The notes beneath the pieces are model-generated. The model did not search any database. It was not told where the DNA came from and was given only the letters and a program-made list of their open reading frames with translations. Below, piece by piece: positions 14,834-21,719 of a stretch of 33,911 bases of DNA. Every line of letters starts with the position of its first letter. The stretch's first letter is position 1. Location of the stretch: the NCBI GenBank assembly GCA_018711185.1, contig DVIQ01000021.1, positions 1-33,911 on the forward strand, written 5' to 3'. Source of the DNA: Candidatus Limivivens intestinipullorum. Lineage in GTDB: Bacteria; Bacillota; Clostridia; Lachnospirales; Lachnospiraceae. Both the position numbers and the translations under genes were made by a program.

Positions 14834-15538
14834 ATGACATTTGACAGAAAGCATCTGCTGCTCTACGCAGTCACCGACCGTTCCTGGACCGGTGAGAAAA
14901 CCCTCCGCGAACAGGTGGAGTCCGCCCTGAAGGGCGGCGTCACCTGCGTCCAGCTTCGGGAAAAAAAGCAAGATCCTGCCGCTTTTCTTGCGGAAGCCAA
15001 AGAGATCGGCGCCCTGTGCAGGTGTTTTAAAGTCCCTTTTCTGATTAACGACAATGTGGAAATCGCCCTTGCCTGCGGCGCGGACGGGGTTCATGTGGGC
15101 CAGAACGATATGCCGGTTTCCCTTGCCCGTCAAAAACTCGGTCCGGACAAAATCATCGGCGTTTCCGCCCACAGCGTCCGGGAGGCCCTGGACGCCGTCA
15201 GGGACGGAGCCGATTATCTGGGCGCGGGAGCGGTTTTTTCCACGTCCACGAAAACGGACACCTCTGTCCTGTCTCTGGAAACGCTGCGCGCTATCTGCGA
15301 CGCGGTCCCGGTTCCGGTGGTCGCCATCGGCGGCATTCATGAGTCAAATATTCTGAAGCTTTCCGGGTCCCATGCGGCCGGAGCCGCTCTGGTCAGCGCC
15401 ATTTTCGCGGCTGGAGACATTGAGCAGGCGTGCCGCAGGCTGCGGGCACTCGCGGAGCAGATGGTGTCTGACAACGGAGAGCGGGTCCTCTCAGAGCAGA
15501 CAGCGCCTGACAGGACAGAAAGGAGAACGGATCTATGA
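14834..15538 (+). CDS. thiE: Thiamine-phosphate synthase ThiE
   Basis: This 234-residue TIM-barrel enzyme joins HMP diphosphate and thiazole phosphate to thiamine phosphate. Visible motifs are LLLYAVTDRSW, GGVTCVQLREKK (diphosphate-binding Arg-Glu-Lys), PFLINDNVEIALACGADGVHVGQNDMP and PVVAIGGIHESN. The ATG at 14834 follows an AAAGGAA box. The gene ends with a four-base ATGA overlap with thiD. The last 20 or so residues ([20 protein letters not shown]) form a polar tail beyond the usual barrel. Confidence 0.95.
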   Translation: MTFDRKHLLLYAVTDRSWTGEKTLREQVESALKGGVTCVQLREKKQDPAAFLAEAKEIGALCRCFKVPFLINDNVEIALACGADGVHVGQNDMPVSLARQKLGPDKIIGVSAHSVREALDAVRDGADYLGAGAVFSTSTKTDTSVLSLETLRAICDAVPVPVVAIGGIHESNILKLSGSHAAGAALVSAIFAAGDIEQACRRLRALAEQMVSDNGERVLSEQTAPDRTERRTDL

Positions 15539-16335
15539 AAACAGCCTTGTCCATCGCGGGCAGCGACTGCAGCGGCGGAGCCGGCATACAGGCCGATCTG
15601 AAAACCATGACCATGAACGGCGTGTACGCCATGTGCGCCCTGACGGCGCTCACCGCTCAGAATACCACCGGCGTATCGGATATTATGGAGATCACGCCCG
15701 CGTTTCTGAAAGCGCAGCTTGACATGATTTTTACCGACATCCGGCCGGACGCAGTAAAAACCGGTATGATTCCCAACTCCGCTTTGATCGAAGCGACGGC
15801 GGAACGGCTTTCTTATTACCAGGCGGAAAATCTTGTGGTGGACCCGGTCATGGTAGCCACCTCCGGCTCCAGACTGATGGAATCCGAAGCTGCCGCGGCT
15901 CTGAAGCAGTGTCTGCTTCCTCTGGCCGTCCTTGTCACGCCGAACATTCCGGAAGCGGAGGTTCTGTCCGGCATGCCGGTCCGGACTTTGGAGGACATGA
16001 CCGCCGCGGCCCTGCGCATTGAGGAAGCCTGCGGCTGCGGCGTCCTCCTCAAAGGGGGACACGGCGCGCATCCCGCGGAGGACCTCCTCTGTGTCCGCGG
16101 AACACTCAAGTGGCTGCGCGGAAAATACGTTGACAATCCCAACACCCACGGCACCGGATGCACCCTTTCCAGCGCCATCGCCGCGAATCTGGCCAAGGGC
16201 TGCGATCTGGAAACCGCGGTACGAAAAGCCAAAGACTATCTCTCCGGCGCCCTGGGGGCCATGCTTGACCTTGGCCGGGGGTCCGGCCCCATGAATCACG
16301 CCTTTGCCCTCACCGGCGCCTTCGCCGAACTGTAA
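15535..16335 (+). CDS. thiD: HMP/HMP-phosphate kinase ThiD
   Basis: This 266-residue ribokinase-fold kinase phosphorylates hydroxymethylpyrimidine twice to give HMP diphosphate, the pyrimidine substrate of ThiE. Motifs include [49 protein letters not shown] and the ATP site [18 protein letters not shown]. The start codon overlaps the thiE stop (ATGA), a sign of translational coupling. thiC follows after about 46 bases. Confidence 0.96.
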   Translation: MKTALSIAGSDCSGGAGIQADLKTMTMNGVYAMCALTALTAQNTTGVSDIMEITPAFLKAQLDMIFTDIRPDAVKTGMIPNSALIEATAERLSYYQAENLVVDPVMVATSGSRLMESEAAAALKQCLLPLAVLVTPNIPEAEVLSGMPVRTLEDMTAAALRIEEACGCGVLLKGGHGAHPAEDLLCVRGTLKWLRGKYVDNPNTHGTGCTLSSAIAANLAKGCDLETAVRKAKDYLSGALGAMLDLGRGSGPMNHAFALTGAFAEL

Positions 16336-16381
16336 CCGTATGCTCCCGAAAACGCAATGCAAACGAAAGGAACGGAAACCT

Positions 16382-17686
16382 ATGAGAACCTACACCACGC
16401 AAATGGACGCGGCCAGAAAGGGGATTATTACCCCGGAAATGGAAACTGTCGCCGCCAAAGAATACCGCACCCCGGAGGAAATCCGAAGCCTTGTGGCGAA
16501 AGGACAGGCAGTTATCTGCGCCAACAAGCTCCACACCTGCATCGATCCCAACGGCGTCGGGTCCATGCTCCGCACCAAAATCAACGTCAACCTGGGCGTA
16601 TCCAGAGACTGCAAGGATTACGACATCGAAATGCAGAAGGTCATGGCCGCCGTAAATATGGGCGCGGAGGCCATTATGGACCTCTCCTCCCACGGCAATA
16701 CCCAGCCCTTCCGCCAAAAGCTCACCAGCGAATGTCCCGCCATGATCGGAACCGTTCCGGTCTACGACAGCGTTATCCATTATCAGCGGGACCTGGCGGA
16801 GCTGACCGCAAAGGATTTTATCGATGTGATCCGCCTTCACGCCCAGGACGGCGTGGATTTCGTCACCCTCCACTGCGGCATTACCCGCAAAACCATCGAC
16901 CAGATCCGAAAGCACAAACGGAAAATGAACATCGTTTCCAGAGGAGGCTCCCTTGTCTTTGCGTGGATGAGCATGACCGGACAGGAAAATCCCTTCTATG
17001 AATATTTCGATGAGATTCTGGACATCTGCCAGGAATACGATGTGACCATTTCCCTGGGAGACGCCTGCCGTCCCGGCTGCCTGGCGGACGCAAGCGACGT
17101 CTGCCAGATCGAGGAGCTGGTGCGCCTGGGCGAACTGACAAAGCGCGCCTGGGAAAAGAATGTCCAGGTTATGGTGGAAGGCCCCGGCCATATGCCCCTG
17201 GATCAGATCGAGGCAAACATGAAGCTCCAGCAGACCATCTGCATGGGCGCGCCCTTCTATGTTCTGGGCCCCATTGTCACGGACATCGCGCCGGGCTATG
17301 ACCACATCACCTCCGCCATCGGCGGCGCGGTGGCCGCATCCGCGGGCGCGGCCTTTCTCTGTTATGTGACACCCGCCGAGCATCTGGCTCTGCCCAAGGT
17401 GGAGGATGTGCGTCAGGGCATTATCGCCTCAAAAATCGCGGCGCACGCGGCGGATATCGCGAAAAAAATTCCCCATGCCAGAGATCTGGACGACGCCATG
17501 GCCGACGCAAGACGTACCTTTGACTGGGAAAAACAGTGGGAATGCTCCATTGATCCGCAGACCGCCAAAGCGATCCGGGCAGACCGGGCCCCGGAACATG
17601 AGGACAGCTGTTCCATGTGCGGCAAATTCTGCGCGGTCCGCAGCATGAATAAGGCTCTCAGCGGCGAATATATCGACATTCTGTAA
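16382..17686 (+). CDS. thiC: Phosphomethylpyrimidine synthase ThiC
   Basis: This 434-residue radical-SAM enzyme rearranges aminoimidazole ribotide into HMP phosphate, the de novo source of the pyrimidine half. Family marks are [72 protein letters not shown] and [16 protein letters not shown]. The C-terminal iron-sulphur motif reads CSMCGKFC, with three residues between the last two cysteines, where the E. coli-type enzyme has four. Shorter ThiC proteins without the N-terminal extension are normal in clostridia. The ATG at 16382 follows AAAGGAAC. It is the last gene of the operon, followed by a long hairpin. Confidence 0.96.
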   Translation: MRTYTTQMDAARKGIITPEMETVAAKEYRTPEEIRSLVAKGQAVICANKLHTCIDPNGVGSMLRTKINVNLGVSRDCKDYDIEMQKVMAAVNMGAEAIMDLSSHGNTQPFRQKLTSECPAMIGTVPVYDSVIHYQRDLAELTAKDFIDVIRLHAQDGVDFVTLHCGITRKTIDQIRKHKRKMNIVSRGGSLVFAWMSMTGQENPFYEYFDEILDICQEYDVTISLGDACRPGCLADASDVCQIEELVRLGELTKRAWEKNVQVMVEGPGHMPLDQIEANMKLQQTICMGAPFYVLGPIVTDIAPGYDHITSAIGGAVAASAGAAFLCYVTPAEHLALPKVEDVRQGIIASKIAAHAADIAKKIPHARDLDDAMADARRTFDWEKQWECSIDPQTAKAIRADRAPEHEDSCSMCGKFCAVRSMNKALSGEYIDIL

Positions 17687-17693
17687 CGGCGTC

Positions 17694-17746
17694 TCCGGAT
17701 TTTTCCGGACATGCCGGCACAGAAAAATCCGGAAGGTCTCCTGTTT
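17694..17746 (+). terminator. Terminator-like hairpin after thiC
   Basis: A perfect 12-bp stem, TCCGGATTTTTC (17694-17705) with GAAAAATCCGGA (17722-17733), has a 16-base loop. It is followed by a T run at 17742-17746, eight bases after the stem. It lies between the convergent thiC and histidine kinase genes and could serve both strands. Confidence 0.6.
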
Positions 17747-17806
17747 TTCATCGGATTCCTTCCGGTAAAGTCCGCCGTCGGACAGGCACGCGCATCCGCG
17801 GACATC

Positions 17807-18733
17807 TCACGCCTGCGCCTCGTTCAGAAGAAACACCTGAAAACAGCTTCCCTTTTCCTTCCCCGGCGCTACGGTAATGTACCCCTTTTCTTTGTTCAGA
17901 ATCAGCTGCGCCAGGTACAGGCCAAGGCCGTTTCCCTCCTGGCATGCCACCTCCTGCCCCCGGTAAAACCGTTTGAAAATATCATTGTAATGGTTCGGCG
18001 AAATCCCGATTCCCTGATCCTCGATCTCGATCCGTGTATAAATCTCCAGCGGGCGCACCCGCACCGCGATTACCGATCCCTGCGGGGAATATTTCACCGC
18101 ATTGTCCAGAATATTTCCAAGAGCCTCCATGGTCCACTTTGGATTGTGGTACAGCCTGCGGTCGGCAAACTCCTCTGTCACCACGCGGATCTGTTTGTCC
18201 GCCGCGCCGGCATAGACCGCCGTCACCGCTTTTCCGATGGTCTCCTTAATGCCCGCGTACCCGGATGGGAAGGAAAGAATTCCCTGCTCCAGTTGGGAGG
18301 CTTTCAGCATATTTTTCATCAGCCACTGCATCTTTTCCGCCTGATGCCGGGTCTCCCGGACAAACAGCGTCTTTTCCTCTTCCGAGAGGCTTGGATCCTC
18401 CAGAAGCTCCGTATACATCACCATATTTGCCAGCGGCGTCTTGAGCTGATGGGAAAGATCGGAGAGCAGGGCCGTGACCTGATCCCTTTCCTGGGAAGCC
18501 TGCTTTTCCTCCATCTCCGTCCGCCGCAGCAGATGGGCCATCTGGCTGACCAGCTTCGATTCCCGCTGTTCCCGGATATCCGACAGCCCTGCTTCCCCCT
18601 TCTCGGCAAACCGCGCTAAAATTTCTTCCATCCGGTTCATCTGGACCCGGCAGTACAGGGCCATTCCCAGGGCCGCGGCCACCCCGGCCAGTCCAAGCGC
18701 CGCTCCGACCCAAATCTGCCAATCTCCCGGCAT
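17807..18733 (-). CDS. Membrane-bound sensor histidine kinase
   Basis: This 308-residue kinase has one N-terminal membrane segment (about residues 8-28) and hardly any extracellular part, so it may sense through the membrane or a partner. The H-box is SDLSHQLKTPL with H95, the N-box is NILDNAVKYSP, and the G boxes are DQGIGIS and GNGLGLYL. It phosphorylates the regulator encoded directly upstream. The ATG at 18731-18733 follows GGGAGG. It is the last gene of a marR-cyclase-regulator-kinase operon. A 19-base hairpin (18765-18783) lies in the 66-base gap after the regulator gene. Confidence 0.92.
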   Translation of the reverse strand: MPGDWQIWVGAALGLAGVAAALGMALYCRVQMNRMEEILARFAEKGEAGLSDIREQRESKLVSQMAHLLRRTEMEEKQASQERDQVTALLSDLSHQLKTPLANMVMYTELLEDPSLSEEEKTLFVRETRHQAEKMQWLMKNMLKASQLEQGILSFPSGYAGIKETIGKAVTAVYAGAADKQIRVVTEEFADRRLYHNPKWTMEALGNILDNAVKYSPQGSVIAVRVRPLEIYTRIEIEDQGIGISPNHYNDIFKRFYRGQEVACQEGNGLGLYLAQLILNKEKGYITVAPGKEKGSCFQVFLLNEAQA

Positions 18734-18764
18734 TTCACATTCCTCCCGCTTCCTTTACTATCCG

Positions 18765-18783
18765 CAGCGGAGCAGCTCCGCTG
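18765..18783. other. Intercistronic hairpin between regulator and kinase genes
   Basis: A perfect 8-bp stem CAGCGGAG/CTCCGCTG with a 3-base loop lies between the two genes. No T run follows, so it is more likely an mRNA processing or attenuation element than a terminator. Confidence 0.5.
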
Positions 18784-18799
18784 AACGATGGCTTTTCTC

Positions 18800-19480
18800 T
18801 CACTTTTCTTCCCACAAGTATCCCATACCGTGGATCGTTTTTATGGGGCCGTTTTCCCCCGCGCCCTCTCCCAGCTTCCGGCGAAGACGCCGCACATTCA
18901 CAGGCAGAATATTTTCTTCCACAAACGTCCCGTTTTCATCCCATACCCTCGCGAGAATCTGCTCTTTCAAAAGCACCTGGTTCTTGTTTTCCAGAAAATA
19001 CCGCAGAAGCCGCAGCTCTGTGGGGCTTAAATCCAGCTCTTCCGCTTCCCGGTAAGCTTTCATCTTTCTCAAATCCAGGCGGAAGGCCCCGGAGCACAGC
19101 GCCGCTTCCCCCTCGCCCTCTCTCCCGCTGCGGCGCAGAAGCGCCGTGATCCTGGCTTTCAGCACAGCCAGGGAAAAAGGCTTGGCAATGTAATCGTCGG
19201 CTCCTTCCTCAAGGCACATCACCTGATCGATCTCCATATCCCTGGCGGTAATCATCAGCACCGGTATGTCCCGGCCGGCCTTGATTTCTCCGCACAGCTT
19301 CAGCCCGTCGCCGTCCGGGAGGTTCCAGTCCAGAAGCAGCAGATCCGGCTGTCTTCGCTCCACCGCCTCCCTCAGAGCCGCGCATCCGGAGAATGTTTCC
19401 ACCCGGTATCCTTCTTTCTCCAGGGTAAATTTCATCCCTCTCGCAAGGGCCAGGTCATCCTCCACCACGTAGATTGTCAT
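18800..19480 (-). CDS. OmpR-family response regulator
   Basis: This 226-residue regulator has a receiver domain (E7/D8/D9, phosphoacceptor D51 in LLLLDWNLPDGDG, T78, K100 in DDYIAKPF) and a winged-helix DNA-binding domain ending IKTIHGMGYLWEE. The ATG at 19478-19480 overlaps the stop of the cyclase gene by four bases; GGGGGAGG stands 12-13 bases upstream, and a GTG 12 bases earlier is a possible alternative. It pairs with the kinase downstream. The position behind a MarR gene and a cyclase suggests that the whole unit responds to a small molecule. The target genes cannot be read from here. Confidence 0.93.
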   Translation of the reverse strand: MTIYVVEDDLALARGMKFTLEKEGYRVETFSGCAALREAVERRQPDLLLLDWNLPDGDGLKLCGEIKAGRDIPVLMITARDMEIDQVMCLEEGADDYIAKPFSLAVLKARITALLRRSGREGEGEAALCSGAFRLDLRKMKAYREAEELDLSPTELRLLRYFLENKNQVLLKEQILARVWDENGTFVEENILPVNVRRLRRKLGEGAGENGPIKTIHGMGYLWEEK

Positions 19481-20076
19481 GCCTGCAGACACCTCCCCCC
19501 GGTCTTTGTCCCGCCATCCTCTCCGGTTTTTATAATCACTCTGCAGGGCAATCCCGTCACTTCGGCGTAATTCATCGGATAAATATGCACCGTATAATTT
19601 TCCAGTCCCACCGCGGCCTTTAAGTTGCACAGATTTTCAATGACGAAAACACCGCTGTCTGCGCAGTACTGGTCCGTCTTTGTGTGCTCCCTGCCCCGCC
19701 GGATTCCCGCGAAGTCCACGCCGATAACCGAAATGTTCCGTTCCAGAAGCAGGTCGATCAATTCATGAGAAAGCTGGGGATGCTCCGTGAAATAGGCCTT
19801 TCCGCCGTATCCCTGCTCTTCAATACAGCCCGTGTAAAATCCCACAAACAGATCTTTCCGAATCCTGTCCGGATCGATATCCCGGACATCGATGTCCCTG
19901 TCTTTTACTTTGCTGACGTCAAACACAACGCCTTTCCGTTCCGTATACTCCAAGGGAAATTCCTTATCCATAACGTCAAAATGCGTTCCCAGGTGTCCCA
20001 CAAGGGCCCTCTTTTCATTTCCCTGGGCGTCCGCCGCCATTTTGGGCGTAATCCTTAATGTAACGTCAATCAGCAT
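19477..20076 (-). CDS. Cyclase-family (kynurenine formamidase-like) hydrolase
   Basis: This 199-residue protein has the putative-cyclase fold (PF04199), a metal-dependent hydrolase family that includes bacterial kynurenine formamidase. The metal motif near the N-terminus reads GHLGTHFDV, close to the family HxGTHxD. A second conserved region reads VIGVDFAGIRRG, where other members have the VGVD-SID stretch. It ends with typical PMNYAEVTGLPCRVI. The ATG at 20074-20076 overlaps the end of marR, and the stop overlaps the regulator start. No tryptophan-pathway genes are nearby, so kynurenine as substrate is only one option. Confidence 0.85.
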   Translation of the reverse strand: MLIDVTLRITPKMAADAQGNEKRALVGHLGTHFDVMDKEFPLEYTERKGVVFDVSKVKDRDIDVRDIDPDRIRKDLFVGFYTGCIEEQGYGGKAYFTEHPQLSHELIDLLLERNISVIGVDFAGIRRGREHTKTDQYCADSGVFVIENLCNLKAAVGLENYTVHIYPMNYAEVTGLPCRVIIKTGEDGGTKTGGRCLQA

Positions 20077-20533
20077 GCTTTTTTCCTCCTTTTTCCGCGA
20101 TCTGTTCCTCCAGATAGGCGTTAAACTCCGCCATAAAGGAAGACACGCACTGAAGCTGCTCCTCTGAAAACCCGCTCAAAAACCCCTTGTCTCTCTGAAT
20201 CCAGAGTTCATGGCGCTTTTTATGCTCGTCATACAGAAATTTTCCTTTTTCCGTAAGGGAATAAAAAATCTTCTGCCGGTTGTCCGCGAGCTGATAGGCT
20301 TCGATCACCTGCGCGGACAGCAGCCTTTTTATGATCTTGCTGACCGCGCCCTTTGTCATTTTCATGCGGCGCGCGATGGAAGTTACGTTTGGGTCCTTTA
20401 AATCTCCTACAGCGGCAATGGTATGGATTTCAGAATATCCATACGCATACAGCCGCTCGTGTTCCGTTAATTTTGAAAGAATATCCTGCTTTTCCAGATA
20501 CTCCGCGAAAAGCTCCAGCAAATGGTCGTACAT
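20066..20533 (-). CDS. MarR-family transcriptional regulator
   Basis: This 155-residue winged-helix regulator has a recognition region VTSIARRMKMTKGAVSKIIKRLL and a wing containing DNRQKIFYSLTEKG, flanked by N- and C-terminal dimerisation helices. The ATG at 20531-20533 follows a GAGGTG box and is preferred over an upstream in-frame start lying within the operator. A palindromic GTTTCCATGGAAAC at the transcription start strongly suggests autorepression. It is the first gene of an operon with a cyclase and a two-component pair; all junctions except the last overlap. Confidence 0.92.
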   Translation of the reverse strand: MYDHLLELFAEYLEKQDILSKLTEHERLYAYGYSEIHTIAAVGDLKDPNVTSIARRMKMTKGAVSKIIKRLLSAQVIEAYQLADNRQKIFYSLTEKGKFLYDEHKKRHELWIQRDKGFLSGFSEEQLQCVSSFMAEFNAYLEEQIAEKGGKKHAD

Positions 20534-20544
20534 GGCAGCACCTC

Positions 20545-20588
20545 GTTTCCATGGAAACAACTATAACACCAACTTGTTTCCTTGTCAA
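20545..20588 (-). promoter_or_regulatory. Promoter and palindromic operator of the marR operon
   Basis: On the minus strand TTGACA (20583-20588), a 17-base spacer and TATAGT (20560-20565) are followed directly by the perfect 14-bp palindrome GTTTCCATGGAAAC (20545-20558), covering the likely start site. A second GGAAAC half-site lies in the spacer. This fits repression by the MarR protein encoded first in the operon. Confidence 0.8.
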
Positions 20589-20600
20589 CAATTTTTATGC

Positions 20601-20649
20601 TCCGGAATCACGTTCTCACGGTCTGCGCAGACCTGGGCTGAACGGTTAT
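20601..20649 (+). repeat. Right-end fragment of the 135-bp palindromic repeat
   Basis: The sequence from GGAATCACGTTCTCACGGTC to GGGCTGAACGGTTAT matches the last third of copy B, but the third hairpin is shortened to GTCTGCGCAGAC. It lies just upstream of the marR promoter. Confidence 0.7.
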
Positions 20650-20674
20650 GGAATATGAATAAGGAAGATAACGC

Positions 20675-20703
20675 TTGAAACACGCTGCCAGATATGCTAT
20701 ATT
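20675..20703 (+). promoter_or_regulatory. Promoter of antitoxin RNA 1
   Basis: TTGAAA (20675-20680), a 17-base spacer and TATATT (20698-20703) lie upstream of an RNA of about 105 nt ending in the terminator shared with the opposed toxin gene. Confidence 0.7.
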
Positions 20704-20709
20704 AATAAC

Positions 20710-20815
20710 AGAAAAGGGAAAACCACAGAAGCGGCCTACCCTCAACAATGACTAATCTATACCGTTATAAACGGCAAGCCGTCACTATTCGCAGTAGTGG
20801 CGGCTATTTCTTTTT
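20710..20815 (+). ncRNA. Antisense antitoxin RNA 1 of a type I toxin-antitoxin locus
   Basis: The RNA is predicted from the promoter at 20675-20703 to the terminator stem GCCGTCACTA (20778-20787) with TAGTGGCGGC (20795-20804) and a T-rich tail. Its 3' end is complementary to the 3' end of the toxin mRNA on the other strand; the toxin stop codon abuts the terminator stem. Sequence and layout match locus 2 (25584-25682), including the words GCCTACC and CGTCACTA. Tail-to-tail overlap with a short hydrophobic toxin is the txpA/RatA plan. Conserved structure in both copies supports an RNA rather than chance. Confidence 0.7.
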
Positions 20816-20896
20816 ATCCTTGACAATCTCGTAAATAAGACTAACAAGGGCAACAATGAGTATACCTATCTGGATCAAATCCGAATATGTAACCAT
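20804..20896 (-). CDS. Type I toxin, small membrane peptide 1 (holin-like)
   Basis: This is a 30-residue peptide starting MVTYSDLIQ, followed by one hydrophobic segment of about 16 residues and a basic tail KDKKK. It matches locus 2 at 19 of 29 positions. Such peptides, often labelled putative holin-like toxins, insert in the membrane and depolarise it when not silenced by their antisense RNA. The ATG at 20894-20896 is preceded by an excellent AAAGGAGG box at slightly long spacing. The stop codon lies at the base of the antitoxin terminator. I did not find a convincing promoter for the toxin mRNA, unlike locus 2. Confidence 0.8.
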   Translation of the reverse strand: MVTYSDLIQIGILIVALVSLIYEIVKDKKK

Positions 20897-20964
20897 TGGC
20901 ATCGCCCTCCTTTCTTTCGTCTGGAGGGTTAAATTTTGGCTTACTGTTGCATTTCTGTCGTTTC

Positions 20965-20993
20965 CATGTTATACTAATCGACGTTGCAAAGCC
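20965..20993 (+). promoter_or_regulatory. Promoter of queT
   Basis: TTGCAT and TATACT are separated by 17 bases, about 110 bases upstream of the queT start and divergent from the toxin gene. The leader contains the probable preQ1 aptamer. Confidence 0.6.
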
Positions 20994-21046
20994 CACAAAA
21001 CCAAGGTCTTTTCGGGCTTGCCGCCGATTCCCGGCGTTAAATGAAT

Positions 21047-21090
21047 CGAGTGTTCGAGACCTTCCACTCGTAAAACAAAACTAAAGGAGA
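21047..21090 (+). promoter_or_regulatory. Probable preQ1 riboswitch in the queT leader
   Basis: A 6-bp stem CGAGTG/CACTCG encloses a 12-base loop TTCGAGACCTTC. An A-rich tail ending in AAAACTAAAGGAG follows, the last part being the ribosome-binding site. This small H-type-pseudoknot layout (stem, loop of about 12, A-rich tail returning to the loop) resembles preQ1-I, with the loop CCTT able to pair with the AAGG of the ribosome-binding site. The gene downstream is a queuosine-precursor transporter. The class is uncertain, because the usual loop-tail pairing is not perfect. Confidence 0.55.
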
Positions 21091-21099
21091 AAACAGAAT

Positions 21100-21591
21100 A
21101 TGAGAGATCAAAAGTTACTTTTCATTGTTCAGGCCGCTGCAATCGCAGCCATTTACGTTGTCCTGCTTCTTGTCTTTGCCCCCATCAGCTTCGGGGAAGT
21201 GCAGATCCGCTTCGCGGAAGCGCTGACCGTGCTGCCGTACTTTACGCCGGCCGCCATACCGGGGCTTTTTGTAGGCTGTCTGCTAGGCAACTTTCTGGGC
21301 GGCGCCATTCTTCCCGATATTATTTTCGGAAGTCTGACCACCCTTGTGGCTGCCTTTGTTTCCTACCGCCTCCGGAAGAGGAAATACCTGGTGGTGCTTC
21401 CGCCGATTATCGGCAACGCCCTGGTAATGCCCTTTGTCCTGTACTACGGCTACGGAACGAATCTGCCGATTCCTTTCATGATGCTTACCGTGGCTGCCGG
21501 GGAGATTATCTCCTGCGGAGTGATCGGCACCGTGATTCTGCTGGCACTGGACCGTTATAAAAATACCATCTTCCGCAGCGCCGCCGTATAA
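21100..21591 (+). CDS. queT: QueT-family queuosine precursor ECF transporter S component
   Basis: This is a 163-residue hydrophobic membrane protein of the QueT (COG4708) family, predicted to take up a queuosine precursor such as preQ1 for tRNA modification. Typical features are FGEVQIRFAEALTVLPYFTPAAIPGLFVGC and NFLGGAILPDIIFGSLTTL, then further helices, a total of about six. The ATG at 21100 follows AAAGGAG. A probable preQ1 aptamer lies in the leader and a 17-bp terminator follows. The energising ECF subunits are not in the window. Confidence 0.9.
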   Translation: MRDQKLLFIVQAAAIAAIYVVLLLVFAPISFGEVQIRFAEALTVLPYFTPAAIPGLFVGCLLGNFLGGAILPDIIFGSLTTLVAAFVSYRLRKRKYLVVLPPIIGNALVMPFVLYYGYGTNLPIPFMMLTVAAGEIISCGVIGTVILLALDRYKNTIFRSAAV

Positions 21592-21632
21592 GGCACCGCG
21601 GGCGAAATCCTCCGGATTTCCGGAAAGCATCC

Positions 21633-21676
21633 GGGCCGGCACACAAACCTTTCGGTTTGTGTGCCGGCCCTTTTTT
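21633..21676 (+). terminator. Strong intrinsic terminator after queT
   Basis: A perfect 17-bp GC-rich stem (21633-21649 with 21654-21670, loop TTTC) is followed by six T. It separates queT from the convergent exported-protein gene. On the other strand no T run follows, so it acts mainly on the plus strand. Confidence 0.95.
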
Positions 21677-21719
21677 GCGCTTACGCTTCTGCCCCTTGAC
21701 GGTTTTTTTTCTTTTCTCA

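Noticed and set aside
16310..17383. A 357-codon minus-strand frame opposite thiC
   Set aside because: Antisense shadow of the highly conserved ThiC sequence.
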